Source: Alternaria dauci (lineage: Eukaryota; Ascomycota; Dothideomycetes; Pleosporales; Pleosporaceae). Taken from it: a DNA stretch of 64,000 nucleotides. Both the position numbers and the translations under genes were made by a program. Location of the stretch: assembly GCF_042100115.1 (NCBI RefSeq), contig NC_091273.1:4216001-4280000 (forward strand), written 5' to 3'. Positions 32,908 through 44,696 of the stretch are shown here, one piece after another (within the stretch, counting starts at the first letter, position 1; the number at the start of each line of letters is the position of its first letter). The notes under the pieces are model-generated. The model had not been told where the DNA came from, did no database searches, and worked only from the letters and a program-made list of their open reading frames with translations.

Positions 32908-34489
32908 ATGACCCTACACTTCCTTCCGTCTGAGCAACAGATAGCGCTTGCTCTTGCCATCCTCCGGAATAAACCAGCTGGGGTGCGAGTACCAGGTACA
33001 ATTAACCCCATGAAGGAATCCACACATGCTGATAGTTCCAGACTACATTCTACAGCTGCGTGCCCAGCTCAAACCCGGCCCAGACCCTAGAGAGCGAGAC
33101 GACTCTGCGCGCTATATTGACGAAGTCGCTTACTGGAAGAACCGATGTCAAAAGGCGGAAGACGAATGCGAGAAACTTCGAGGTATCAACATCAAGCTCG
33201 AAAGATCGAACCATTTACTGTCAAGCCTGTCTGGTCCCGTCTTGGACGTCGATGCAGCTGCCTATACTACCAAGCGCAAAGCACCATCAGCGTCACCTAC
33301 GAGGTCTAAGCCATCGAGACAAGCACAGAACCAATCACCAGCGGTTGCTGCCCAGGAAACCATCGAGAATGACCTGGATTTTTTGGAAGTGCTCGGCAAG
33401 GATGGTTCCAAACTCACGGAGGCTTTGTACACCACGCATTCATTGTGTCGGTCTGACGAGCCAGACGCTGAGACTCTCTGCTTCAATCTTGTGCAAATCG
33501 CTTCGGGCATTGGCAAAGTCATACTTAACATTGCGCAGAACTACGAGCAGCTCTCTCGCCAAGGGCGGAGAGGCGCCGAAGCCATGTCATTCGATAAAGA
33601 CAAATCTGACTTCGCCGTCGCCCTCTCTGTCTGCGCTAGAGCCTTTATGTCGTTACTCGTCGGTGTAAACAAACTTATGGAGCGCAAGGCCGATGTGCGA
33701 CTTGCTAGTCTGATTGTCTGTGAGGTAGCAGGCATGTTCAAAGCTGCGTTGCAATCGATCGAGATATCAGCGCGACGTACAGCGCAGACTTTCTTGTCGC
33801 CGCGCCCTCCACCTAACAAGACGAAGACGAAAGCGCCTCCTGTCGTGAAAGAGTCCGCTCCAGCCAGAGCAGTTGCCCACTTGCTAATAAGCTTTCTCGG
33901 ATTCCTCGAGAAAACCGATTCTGTGCATCAAAAGATCTTCGATGGATTCGTTTTCGTGCTGTTCGAGCGTGTGGGGAAGAGATTATATTACTTTACGTTT
34001 GGACAGCATCGCAGTACTTCTATCGAAGGCAACATCTTGCCACCCCCCGAGCCGAGAGATGCAGCTGAGGCGACGAGACGGGATATTGACGCCCTAGCGA
34101 TCCGCCTTGAAGTAAGGGCACTTGTATTGATCCTTGAACGAGCGATGGGGTTAGCTCCAAACCACATGAATCCCCAGACTGCTCGCCCTAGCTCGGCGTC
34201 CAACCGCCCTGCCCGTACAATGAGCATCAAGACTACTGTTACGAGCACCAGGGCGCGCTTGAGTCCTCTGGCAAGAGACCGCCTGCAGCGAACGCTTGTT
34301 GCGTGCATGTATGGGAACAATACCAACGACGAATTCCTGGACGTTCTTACAAAGCCTGTCCCAGCCATACGACTTGGTTCCCTGCAGAATGTGGCGAAGA
34401 TCGACGACAAAGATGTGCAGACTTGGTTCAAGGAGGAGGTTTGGCGACTCGTAGGGTGGGACATTCTCGCGAGGGACGGCGCGTGGTGA
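32908..34489 (+). CDS. Unknown soluble protein, 513 residues
   Basis: Not recognised. Best model: exon 1 32908-32995 (MTLHFLPSEQQIALALAILR), a 40-base intron, exon 2 33036-34489. If that short intron is wrong, the ATG at 33026 inside it gives 487 residues. A short coiled coil (YWKNRCQKAEDECEKLRGIN, about residues 55-80) precedes a Ser/Pro/Lys-rich stretch and a large all-helical domain (LNIAQNYEQLS, ALSVCARAFMSLLVGVNKLM, AVAHLLISFLGFLEK). No signal peptide or transmembrane segment. The helical middle and the defined C-terminus (WFKEEVWRLVGWDILARDG) suggest a conserved fungal family of unknown role. It ends 74 bases from the convergent 5-oxoprolinase gene. Confidence 0.7.
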
Positions 34490-34563
34490 AGAAAGGGCAC
34501 ATCTTGTGTAAGATTTGAGATGGATTAATCTAGAGCAAGATATAGAGAACGGCATTGTCAAGT

Positions 34564-37500
34564 CTAGTTGCTGGCTTCCTGCGCCAACTGGAACTGACTG
34601 ACAAACCTCCGTTCTACTGCCGACCTCTTCTCGCTCACTACTCCATCCATCTCCGTACTCGTTTCATCCTTCGTTCCCCATCCACCTCCGCCAGGTGTGT
34701 CGATCACAAAGCAATCACCCTTTTGCACAGCAAAATCCTTACGTCCACCCAACCTACACCACCTCCCACCAACCTTTTTGACAATGTAGTTTACCCCGCT
34801 GCTCCCGTCTTCTCCACCTAGCATACCATAAGGTCTGGTAACCCGTCTTTCACTAACGATACTCGCATTCATCTCGCGGTAAAATTCATACACCCTCCGA
34901 ATGCCATTACCACCACTCCAGCGCCCCTTGCCACCCGAACCATCCCGTATACTAAATTCACGAAGAAGCACGGGGTACCTCTTCTCAAGTAGTTCTGGAT
35001 CCGTGATACGGGTGTTGGTCATGTGGATATGTACTCCAGAAGTTCCATGCCAACCAGGCCCCGCGCCGCTACCTCCGCATATCGTTTCTCCGAATCCGAA
35101 TCCCGAGTTTGGGATCGGGTTGCCAGCGTCGTCGTGGTCACCGTTGATGCCAAAGGAGAAGACGTTGCAGTCACCTTGGCTCGCGGCACATGCTTCGAAG
35201 GCGCGGATGACGACGTCGGTTACGCGTTGAGACGTGATAGGATTTCCAGCGCATACTGCGGCATATGGTGAGGGGTTGAGGATACTTCCTTCTGGAATCG
35301 TAAAAGTGAGGGGGCGGAGGCAGCCTTCGTTGAGGGGGATGTCTTGGTTAATGAGGCAGCGGAGCACGTAGAGGGTTGCAGATCTGGCGATTGCTTGTGG
35401 GGCGTTGAAACTGTGGTAGCCTTCTTCGCCTGTTCCGGTGAAGTCAAAGTGGGCGGATCCGTCGTCTGGGTTGATGGTTATGGCGAGTTTAATGGGCGTG
35501 CCGTCATCCATATAGTCGAGTGCCGTGAGGGACTTCCCGCCGGTTTCGCGGTAAATACGCTTCATGAATTCCCGTACGCATGCCTCGGCGTTCGCAGTAA
35601 TGGCATGCATATTGAGGTGTACAATGGCGAGACCTCGTTCAGCGATGAGATCAGCTACCAATGCGGCACCCTTGGCGTTTGCCGATACCTGTGCCTTGAG
35701 GTCGTTGATGTTATCGGCCAGCTTACGTGTTCCCGAACACCCTGCGTATTGAGCTGGATCATGGAGCAACACCTTTGTAACCAGCTCTTCGTTGAAGACT
35801 CCATCGCGAACAAGGTACTCTGAGACTATCATAGCACCCTCTTCGTGTAGCTCGACGCTACCAGCGGGCATGGAGCCTGGCAGTATTCCACCAATTTCTT
35901 GATGATGACCTCTCGAAGCTGTGTAGAATATGATAGTCTCACCTGCATCGTCGAAGACAGGTGTTACGCAGGTTATATCAGGAAGGTGGGTGCCACCAGA
36001 GATTGGGTGGTTAGCAACGATGACGTCGCCTGGTCGAAGTTGGCCTAGATACTTCTTGTGCTGGTACATGACCGCCTGCTCCATTGAGCCAAGATGAACT
36101 GGCACATGTGGAGCATTGGCTACGAGGCGGCCCTCGGGACTGAACAGTGCACAGCTAAAGTCGAGGCGCTCCTTAATGTTAACGGAAACGCTTGTTTTCT
36201 GCAACGCGAGGCCCATCTGTTCAGCGATGCTCATGAAACGGTGAGCCATGACAGAGAGTTCGACAGGATCAACAGTCCGCGGAGCAACTACTTCAGTGTC
36301 GGTCAGCGAAGTCGTGCGGTCGAGCTCGATCATAACGTGGCGCTCTAGAATAGTAGCCTTTGAGCGCGGGGCGACAACGATGGTTTGTGTGTTATCTAGA
36401 ATGATAGCAGGTCCATCTATGACATCTCCCTTGGCCAGCTTTGTCAAGTGGTACAATGGAGAGGTAGTCCAGCGGTCCTCGAAGAACACTGGAACGTGAT
36501 CCGAGATCTTCTTGGTGGACACAGGGGATGGGGAACATCCAGCTAGTTGGTCTTCCAAGATGAACTCAGGCTCGACCGATGGGCTTCGAGCCGTTGCCCG
36601 TACTCGTACATTCTCAACAAGAATGTCACGTCCAGGCATGATGAAAGAAAATTGACGTTTGTGCTCGGCTACGAAAGCCTCGTCCCACGATCTCTGATCA
36701 GGGCGTGAGACCATGAAGGTGGTGTCGGAACCTTCATAGCGAAGGTTCAGAAAGTGCTCGAAGCCGATGGTTTGGCCAGAGAATCCATCGTTGGCCAACT
36801 GATCAGCTGCGTTCTTCTCGAGCGACGCCAGCCGTTCGTCAAGTTCATCCAGAGAGGATCTGAGTAGTGCTGAACATGGTTCTTGAATATCGCGAACGAC
36901 ATCGGCCAACGCCATACCGTACGCGGATAGGATGGATGAATAGCGATGAACCAAGATGCGGTCGATTCCTAGGTTGGCCGCGATCGCACAGGCAGCCTGT
37001 CCACCGGCACCACCAAAAACTGCAAGATCGTGATCGGACGTCCGGTGGCCCTTGGCTTCAGTGAGCGAACGAATAGGCCGGCACATCGTCTCGTTTGCAA
37101 CTTCCAAGAAGCCAAGAGCAAGTTCTTCGACGGTTTTCGTTTTTCTAGTAGTCTGAGATAGATCGCGGTTGACCGTAACGAGTAGCTCTTCGAAAGCTCG
37201 CTTGGCGCCTTCATAGTCTAAAGGTTCGTTCTCGTGCTTGCCAAAGATCTTTGGGAAATACTCGACTTGTAGACGTCCCAGCACAAGATTGGCATCTGTA
37301 ACTGTCAAGGGTCCGCCTTTACGATATGCTGCTGGTCCGGGATGTGCGCTCGCTGATTCGGGGCCTGCCAGAAAGAGGCCGTTGCGATAGGAAAGAATGC
37401 TTCCGCCACCTGAACATGTTAATCTCAACTCTCGGTCCAGTATCAGTGCCATCACATACCAGCAGCTACAGTATCGATCTCTAGCTGTGGGGATTGAATC

Positions 37501-38673
37501 GTCACACCAGCCGTGATCGACTCAAACGTGTGCTCCAAAGTCCCCGCATATCGGGAAACATCAGTGCTAGTACCGCCCACTGCATCGGTGTTAACATGTG
37601 TCTAGCATTAGAGCCACATGATAGACTTACTGTCAAAGCCTATTACCGGCTTTCTTCGTTTGGTGTCGAAGCACGTCTTGCTAAAGCCGACAACGCCCCC
37701 AGCCGGGCCAGATAGAATGGCTTTGAGACCGCTGAAGTGTTGCCATCCCACCAGACCGCCATCACTCTGCATGAACTCGCAACGGGCGCCCTGGGAGTCT
37801 TCCAAGCCACCTATGAAGCCATCGCGAAAGCCATCGATGTAATTGCGCGTCAAAGGTGTAAGATATGCATCTGCTGTTGCCGAATAGCCTCTTGAGATGG
37901 CACGAATCATGGGGAAAATCTGTGACGATACAGATATTTGTGTGAAGCCAATGTCTTTGGCAATATCGGCAACTTGAAGCTCGTGGTTCGGGAATGTGTA
38001 GCTGTTGATAAGCGTTATGGCCAAAGACCGCACGTCCTTGTTGAACAGACTCTGTAGACCCTCGCGGGCATGGTTGCGATCTATGTTGATGTCAGCGCGG
38101 ATATTGCATCTAGGTGAGATACTGACCAACTGGTCGCAGAACGCGGATGGCTTCACCGCCAACACCCTTCTCCAGGTCATAAGAGTCGCGCTTTGGGTCT
38201 CTCAACGTTGATTTGTCTTCGGTTGAATCGTGAAGCGTAACACGCTCGTCGATCTCTAGGACATCGTCAAAAAGAGTCTCCGGCCTCCTAATGTTGAGAT
38301 CAAACAATTTTGGTCTTGTTTGATCGCCTATGCGAAGCAGATCTCTGAATCCCTTGGTGACGACCAGCGCGCACTTTGTGGAGTTGCGTTCCAACAAGGC
38401 ATTTGTAGCCACTGTTGTTCCCATCTTGATCGACTCAATGTTACTTGTGTCAATCTTCTCGCCGCGTGGTATCGATACGCCTGTGGCCTGTTCGAGTATT
38501 CTGCGGATGCCCTCGGTAGGCGCGTCAGAGTAGTTTGTCGGATCATTGCTCAGAAGCTTGACCAGTATATCCGGTTTTCCTGGAATGATACCCAGGCAGT
38601 CTGTGAAGGTACCACCACGATCAATCGCAATGCGAATGCCTGCGCCTTGTAGCGGCTGCTCAACAAATGGCAT
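34564..38673 (-). CDS. 5-oxoprolinase (ATP-hydrolysing), HyuA-HyuB fusion
   Basis: Opens 5-oxo-L-proline to glutamate with ATP, the salvage step of glutathione and gamma-glutamyl turnover. Exons 38127-38673, 37631-38080, 37460-37579 and 34564-37409 have introns of 46, 51 and 50 bases; the product has 1320 residues, the usual eukaryotic length. The HyuA half starts [16 protein letters not shown] and has [13 protein letters not shown] and, across intron 2, [13 protein letters not shown]; the HyuB half has [20 protein letters not shown] and [19 protein letters not shown]. The ATG at 38673 was chosen just before the hydantoinase fold; an in-frame ATG at 38766 adds 31 residues. It is divergent from the aminotransferase across a region with the CGG-N10-CCG palindrome. 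Other enzymes of this fold act on hydantoins, so the substrate is likely but not certain. Confidence 0.92.
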
Positions 38674-39280
38674 CTTTGGTATGAGATCTGGAGGCGAAAG
38701 CCGCCGGGAGACACTTGTTCGTGGTTCTGAGTATCGAACGACTTCTGCGTCCCTTAATGGATTCAAGAACTGGAATGCGTTGCGATGGTGCCAGTGTCGA
38801 GAGAACAGGACTTGGAGATATCAGCAGCGGCCGCCTGATTAGCCGCCACTTGTTGTATGCTATCGGCGGCAATCATGCCAAAGCTGCAGGCCATATCGCT
38901 CCGAACTCGTCGCATGACGGGTTTGCAATGCCTATCGCGTCGTCTTGAGAGTGGAGTAGCTTGGGATGCCGACAAAGGACGCGAATGACGCGCGATTGCC
39001 GATCCCTTCCGAAGTGATGCGCTAGACATGCCTTAGCGCGGCATGAATGAACCCCTCAATCTGGCACCCAACACTCCTTTTCGTCGGACTCCAGAGTCCG
39101 AAAGAACGACAAGGGTTGAGAGCACGTTCTCCACACCATGCTAACGGTTTCCGTAACCATGGGCATGGACTCGCGACACGCATGCCGAAGGCGCGGAATG
39201 AATCGAGTAACATTCATAGGAGCTGTGTTATAGTATGGCTGTAAGCATCATGGTTATCGTCGCACCCAAAACTATCCACC
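38674..39280. promoter_or_regulatory. Divergent promoter, 5-oxoprolinase / aminotransferase
   Basis: 607 bases holding cluster site A (39085-39100). No other gene seen. Confidence 0.6.
39085..39100. promoter_or_regulatory. Cluster site A, CGG-N10-CCG palindrome
   Basis: CGGACTCCAGAGTCCG. With the flanking T and A the arms are 8 bp with a 2-bp centre. It lies 181 bases before the aminotransferase ATG and about 410 before the 5-oxoprolinase ATG. Form and context suit a Zn2Cys6 dimer. Confidence 0.7.
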
Positions 39281-40606
39281 ATGGCAAGAAGCATCAACCT
39301 ACAGCTGGGGTGGCCGTCGCCGACATTGTTCCCTTCAGCTCAATTACTTGACGGCGCTACCATCGTACTGAAATCTCAAGCGAAAACAGCAGCTTCCCTG
39401 ATCTACGGGCCAGATGCTGGCTACGAACCACTTCGCCATAGTATTGCGAAATGGTTGACTTCCACATATGGACGTGGCTCGGTGATCGCGTTGGATCGCA
39501 TTTGTGTCACTAATGGCGCGTCGGGAAACCTGGATAACATTCTTGCGCGCTTCACCGAGCCCGGATACACAGAAAACATATGGATGGTCGAGCCATGCTA
39601 CTTTCTGGCCTGTCCAATATTCATGGACAATGGATTCCAGGGCATGATGAAAGGCGTACCCGAAGATGATGAGGGGTTGGACTTGGAGTTTCTACGACGA
39701 AGTCTTGAGCAAGCAAGTGCATCGCCGACGTCGAATTCACCAACACGAAAGACAGGTGACAGATACAAGAAGCTTTACCGACATGTCATATATTGCGTCC
39801 CAACCTTCTCGAACCCGAGCGCGAAAACCATGTCACTGCGGCGAAGACAGGACCTCATACGTCTAGCACGGAAATATGACGCTCTGGTGGTTACTGACGA
39901 TGTGTACGACATCTTGCGCTGGCCAGCAGACAAACAAGGCAACTTCGAAGACCTCGGCCACGTACCCCCGCGACTTGTTGATATTGATCGTGTCCTAGAA
40001 GGAGGCCCGAAAGACGAATGGGGGAACGCTGTGAGCAACGGATCGTTCTCAAAGATCATAGCGCCAGGGGTCAGAGTCGGATGGACCGAAGCAACGCCTG
40101 CGTTCACACTCGCGTTGTCGCAAGTAGGTGCGACGAGATCTGGTGGCTGTCCTGCACACCTCGCCGCTTCGTTCGTACACGAAATCTTGGAGTCTGGGAT
40201 GTTGCAGAAGCATCTCGAGACTAAAGTTATCCCAACTTTTCGAGCTCGTTACTACGCCATGCTGGAGGCAATTGACACTCATCTGACCCCACTCGGCATC
40301 ACCGTCTCTACCGGAAAACCCTATACCGAAGTCTCGGGGCAAGCGAATAACGTCGGAAAAGATCACAGTAAGTGTGTGACTCAGGCGGGCGGGTATTTCA
40401 TCTGGTTGTTGTTGCCAGAAGGCTTCGGTGGCAGGGTTGCGGATCTGGCTGCCAAAGCTCTCACGCAGTACGATCTGAAATTTGCATATGGTGATATGAT
40501 GCAAGTACAAGGTGAGCCTGAATCCGCTATTCGGGCTGCAAAGGGCTACGGGAATGGCATTCGTCTATCATGGGCATGGCACACAGAGGCAGATAGTCAA
40601 CCGTGA
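39281..40606 (+). CDS. PLP-dependent aminotransferase, class I/II
   Basis: Fold-type I aminotransferase of 441 residues, intronless. Cofactor-binding landmarks are seen: YGPDAGYEPLRHSIAKWL, VTNGASGNLDNIL, YCVPTFSNPSAKTMSLRRRQ, the Asp/Tyr pair in VVTDDVYDILRW, and the Schiff-base Lys in SNGSFSKIIAPGVRVGW. The C-terminal Arg for the substrate carboxylate is in IRLSWAWH. It resembles the fungal group around yeast YER152C (2-aminoadipate/valine-pyruvate type) rather than a biosynthetic aspartate aminotransferase. Related enzymes in some clusters act as C-S lyases on cysteine conjugates, so the reaction is open. It ends 43 bases from the convergent amidotransferase gene; its promoter carries site A. 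Confidence 0.85.
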   Translation: MARSINLQLGWPSPTLFPSAQLLDGATIVLKSQAKTAASLIYGPDAGYEPLRHSIAKWLTSTYGRGSVIALDRICVTNGASGNLDNILARFTEPGYTENIWMVEPCYFLACPIFMDNGFQGMMKGVPEDDEGLDLEFLRRSLEQASASPTSNSPTRKTGDRYKKLYRHVIYCVPTFSNPSAKTMSLRRRQDLIRLARKYDALVVTDDVYDILRWPADKQGNFEDLGHVPPRLVDIDRVLEGGPKDEWGNAVSNGSFSKIIAPGVRVGWTEATPAFTLALSQVGATRSGGCPAHLAASFVHEILESGMLQKHLETKVIPTFRARYYAMLEAIDTHLTPLGITVSTGKPYTEVSGQANNVGKDHSKCVTQAGGYFIWLLLPEGFGGRVADLAAKALTQYDLKFAYGDMMQVQGEPESAIRAAKGYGNGIRLSWAWHTEADSQP

Positions 40607-40649
40607 GATATATAGTTGATACACAACGGAAAATTCAATGGCTACATAC

Positions 40650-41534
40650 TCACTCTCTACTTGGTGGTGTAAGCAAGCCTCCACTAACAGTATGTGAGTG
40701 ACCATGTTTCTCAGTACTGTCCTCCAGGAAGAATTTGAGGACCATGCGAGCTGCCTTTACAGAATCATCGTCCGCGTCGATAGCATCGAGCGTCTCTTCC
40801 AGGACCTTCGGTTGCCAGCTTGGGAAGAAATATTTGACCGTTTCGCTGTTAACGAAACGATCAAACTCGAAATGGCCTTGCAAGGTAAGTACACGACCTG
40901 GTTCGTATACTCCTTGTACCGCGCAATGCTTGGTATTTCCCACGGTCATCCAGGAATGCGGCAGGGCCTCCATATCTGGGACAACCACGTGGTCATGGTG
41001 TACAAACTGCAATCTCATCTTTCCCGAGCTGCTCGTTCCAGCATCTTCTTCACCCTCGAAAAACTGGCTCCGGAACGGCTGATGTAGTATGATCTCCTTG
41101 ACCCCTAGTTCCCAGCCTTTTGGATCCTTCTCTACCTTCACTCCATAATCTTTCAGCAAAGCCTGGCATACTAGCTGATGACCAAAACAGCTCCCAAAGA
41201 TTTTCAGGTTCGGTTCGTGTTCATAAACCTCCTTTACCCATCGTTCAAGTTTGCGTATCCAGGGCAAATCGTCGTATGCAGATTTCGCCGAGCCGGAAAT
41301 GATGATGGCATCGAATTCTGTTACTGAAGCGGGGTATTCGTTTATCGTGACATCGAAGTCGGTAGACGTGATGCGGATGGCATCTTTCGATGGATGTCGC
41401 GATGGTTTGGTGTTGGTAGCGGCGGAAGAGAGGAGATCATGGAAGATGCGCCCGTAGGTGGGGGCACGTTTGCCAGCCACCGCCGGAACCGGCGCATCAG
41501 CATTCAGCATGCAAATACGTAGAACTTGTGCCAT
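40650..41534 (-). CDS. Class I glutamine amidotransferase-like, possible gamma-glutamyl peptidase
   Basis: Stand-alone GATase-1 domain of 294 residues, intronless. The catalytic triad is intact: nucleophile Cys in IFGSCFGHQLVCQAL and His/Glu in LTLQGHFEFD. HDHVVVPDMEALP and NTKHCAVQGV are typical of the subgroup that contains plant gamma-glutamyl peptidase GGP1 and yeast YLR126C, which hydrolyse gamma-glutamyl bonds without a synthetase partner. No fused synthase domain is present. Together with the nearby 5-oxoprolinase this suggests gamma-glutamyl compound breakdown (inference). It faces away from the MFS gene across a region with site B. Confidence 0.85.
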   Translation of the reverse strand: MAQVLRICMLNADAPVPAVAGKRAPTYGRIFHDLLSSAATNTKPSRHPSKDAIRITSTDFDVTINEYPASVTEFDAIIISGSAKSAYDDLPWIRKLERWVKEVYEHEPNLKIFGSCFGHQLVCQALLKDYGVKVEKDPKGWELGVKEIILHQPFRSQFFEGEEDAGTSSSGKMRLQFVHHDHVVVPDMEALPHSWMTVGNTKHCAVQGVYEPGRVLTLQGHFEFDRFVNSETVKYFFPSWQPKVLEETLDAIDADDDSVKAARMVLKFFLEDSTEKHGHSHTVSGGLLTPPSRE

Positions 41535-42402
41535 AACTATACTGAGCGAGTATATGAGCTTTGAATTGTATGTTTGGTACCAAGTAAAGCTTCCGATACT
41601 GATACACCTATCTTGCTCTATGTTACTTTCGATAGATGGGTCTAAATTCGGCCGTGCACGTGACAGCCGCCGATAAGCGGTTGACGTTTGTCGCGACTAT
41701 CTCGCGATTTGCCACGTCTCTCCATCCTCAACGTCTACGCACTTGGCCTACCTTGATTAGACACGACGTTATCTCGACTGTGTTCGCCAGCAATTCTCTG
41801 TCGCCGGGACACGCGACGGTCGTGTCATGATGCGGACGCGAAACAACCGGACAATGCGCGCCGATGTAATACACGGTATCAGTATGCCCAGCACGTTGCA
41901 GACCAACGCCTTTGCGCATGCATGCTTCACGGCATGTCCACATTGTCTACCCACACAGATCTCAGCTCTCGGGATTTGAAAGTCTTGGAGCTAGCACCAT
42001 CGAGGTATGGTGTGAGGGCCTGATAGCTCACGCTCGGCCGTGACCCACCGGCGGACTTGAGAGTCCGAAGCATCACCTCTTTGTTCCCTCGACGCCAAGC
42101 AACGTACATGGGCATGCGAACCGGCTGATCATTGCCGTCGCCAATATGCGGAGAACAAAAACGCCCTCGAGTCAAGGATGCAGTGATGGTCTTATCGAGC
42201 TGGCCTCTGACGGCCCATATCCCGTTCGACCGCTGTCTAGCTGGAGATAGTGACACCCAACGAGATACCGAGATACGCATTCGCGATATGGTCCTCCATC
42301 TTGGTTCAGCTCTCGTATAAATCGCAAGTCGAATGAACGTGTTCGAAACACCTAATAGGAAACTCTTTTTGAATTCTCATCTCTACTTCATTTACAGACA
42401 TC
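41535..42402. promoter_or_regulatory. Divergent promoter, amidotransferase / MFS carrier
   Basis: 868 bases holding cluster site B (42052-42067) and a TATA box before the MFS gene (TATAAAT, 42316-42322). Open frames inside it show no domain. Confidence 0.6.
42052..42067. promoter_or_regulatory. Cluster site B, CGG-N10-CCG palindrome
   Basis: CGGACTTGAGAGTCCG: 6-bp arms, 4-bp centre; 335 bases before the MFS ATG and about 520 before the amidotransferase ATG. Differs from site A only at two centre bases. Confidence 0.7.
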
Positions 42403-44087
42403 ATGGCCGACGATAGCAAGGTTATGTCGTCTGCTGACATTGAAGATACGCACTCTGTCAAAATCGGCGAAGTTGCTTCAGCGAATCTTGACGTCGCTGC
42501 TGCCTACGCCCATCACCTCGAGGGCGAGAATGCGTATACAAGAAAGGAAGCAACACGTTTACGATGGAAGCTAGATTTGCGCCTCGTGCCATTATTATGG
42601 TGTGAGTGCTTGAGACAGAAAATCATAGGAAACTTTTACTAACGGATGTTGCAGTCAATATCACGCTGGGTGCTATGGACAAAGTGACGACAGCTACCGC
42701 TGCCCTGTACGGCTTCCGGGCTGATACCGGGTTGACTGGAGACCGATATAGTTGGGTCGGCAGTGCCTTCTATGTAAGAAAGTCTAGCCTGTATCGCATT
42801 CACAATGCTAATATTATGAAATAGTTTGGCTATCTCGTATGGTGTCTTCCCAGCGGCAGTCTCCTTCAACGCTTCCCGATCGCCAAGCTCATGTTCATAG
42901 CCCAACTCCTTTGGGGTTGTATCCTTATCGCGACTGGCTTCGCAAACAATTTCCCAACTCTCATTGCACTACGCGTGCTGCTCGGAGCCCTTGAAGCGCC
43001 GATCGTGCCGGGCAATTTCCTCATCATCGGCATGTGGTATCCCCGGCGTGAACAACCACTTCGGACAGGTCTGATGTATACTGGACTCTCCGTATGCTTC
43101 ACTGGCCCGATTGGTTATGGAATTGGTTTCCTCACAGGAGAGCACCAATGGCGCGCCATGTTTTGGATCACGGGTGCAATGACCATTGTATGGGCTTGTG
43201 CGATTGGGATCTTCCTGCCTGACAACCCGGTCAAAGCAAAGTTTGTTACGGAAAGGCAAAAGGCCATTGTCATTGACAAAATCCGGCAAGATCAGACTGG
43301 AGTGGAAAACAAGACGTTCAAGAAAGAACAGATGATCGAAGCCTTCCTCGACCCGAAGACCTGGCTGATGTTCTTCTTTCACATCTGGATTAGCAGTAAG
43401 TAGACTCGAGAAACCAGCACTAGGAATATGAACTAACATCCCCAAGTTCCGAACGGAGGCCTAACGAACTTCACACCTCTTATCATCAAGGGTCTCGGTT
43501 ACACTTCGCAGCGCTCAACTCTCCTCACAATGCCTACCGGTATCTTGCAGACCGTGGCTTCATACGTATGCAATGGCGGTGTTTTTCTGACCGCAAAATA
43601 CTTCCCTGCGAGGCAGCTGCGAACTGCTTGGGTCATGTTTGGTATCATTGTCGGCATGATATCTGCAGTCTTCCTCTACGTTCTGCCTCTCGACAACTAC
43701 AACGGACGTCTTGCAGCATTATACTGCTCGTACTTCTACCTTGGTCCCTACATTGTTGCGCTAGGTATCAACACGGCAAACACCGCTGGTCACACTAAGA
43801 AGGTCACAGTTAACGCACTGGTCTTCATCGCCTACTGTGTTAGCAACATTATCGCCCCGCAGTTCTTCAAAGCTGACCAAGCCCCACTGTACCCACTTGG
43901 CATGGGTGCCGTTCTGGGAAGCTACGTGCTTTCGATGATCACCATCGCCATGTATGCGGCATACTGTTGGTACGAGAATCGGAGGCGTGATCGCATCGAT
44001 GCCGACAAGGGAGGGAGGGTGCATGCAGATACCGACTTCCGCGACCTGACTGATAAGCAGAATGTGCATTTCCGATATGTATGGTAG
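42403..44087 (+). CDS. MFS carrier of the allantoate permease (ACS/Dal5) family
   Basis: Twelve-helix plasma-membrane symporter for small organic anions. Exons 42403-42601, 42655-42773, 42825-43395 and 43447-44087 (introns of 53, 51 and 51 bases) give 509 residues. Family marks: RLRWKLDLRLVPLLWFNITL opening helix 1, DRYSWVGSAFYFGYLVWCLP, RVLLGALEAPIVPGNFLIIGMWY, GEHQWRAMFWITGAMTIVW and FLPDNPVKAKF before the central loop. The Dal5 family carries allantoate, nicotinate, pantothenate, biotin and dipeptides. In this cluster it probably imports the compound the enzymes degrade. Site B and a TATA box lie upstream. Confidence 0.92.
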
Positions 44088-44696
44088 GTGCGAACGAATA
44101 TGAGGCAGCGGGATATATAGAGATTCTGTTAGATCAACAACATGATCAAGTGCGCCATGTTTGCAAAATTCTCAAGATACTGGTGCCATCGATTTGTGTA
44201 AGACTCTAGCTGTAATCCGCAGAGCCCCAAAGCGTGATCAAGATCGGTGCCGCCCGCAACGCATACGACAATTTGCTGCGGCAACAATCCTCAATACTCT
44301 GCTTCTAAAATGGTCATTTCCAACCGATGAAACTGGATTCGCATTATTCGGAAGTCGCCAACCGATCAGGCGTGCGGCCCCGCTCGTCAAAAGTGGAGCA
44401 CCTCGTGGCTTTCGGCTTGTGTCTTGATAACGGACTTTGTCGGACTCCAAAGTGCGACGCTGCAAAAGCACGCCGCTCATGCACTTTAGTGTAGTGGGGA
44501 ACTTGTATACCCTGCATATTGGGTGACGAGGGAAACTACCCTTTTCGTGCATTGTGTACTAGGAGAGCTACCATGAAGGCAAGGCGATATCTGATGGATA
44601 AATGGTCTTCAGTACCCCTTCGGTGTACATAAATCATCTTCAGAGCTGCAGAACTTCGTAGACATAATCACATACTATCGCAACACATCCGACACC
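44088..44696. promoter_or_regulatory. Promoter region of the isocitrate-lyase-like gene
   Basis: 609 bases holding cluster site C and an extra CGGACT half-site ten bases before it (44431). Confidence 0.6.
44441..44456. promoter_or_regulatory. Cluster site C, degenerate CGG-N10-SCG palindrome
   Basis: CGGACTCCAAAGTGCG, 240 bases before the ATG of the lyase-like gene. It matches site A except at two positions, one of which changes the second half-site from CCG to GCG. Confidence 0.6.

Noticed and set aside
37460..38080. 5-oxoprolinase gene as two separate hydantoinase genes
   Set aside because: All three introns keep frame and the spliced length (1320 residues) equals the eukaryotic fusion enzyme.
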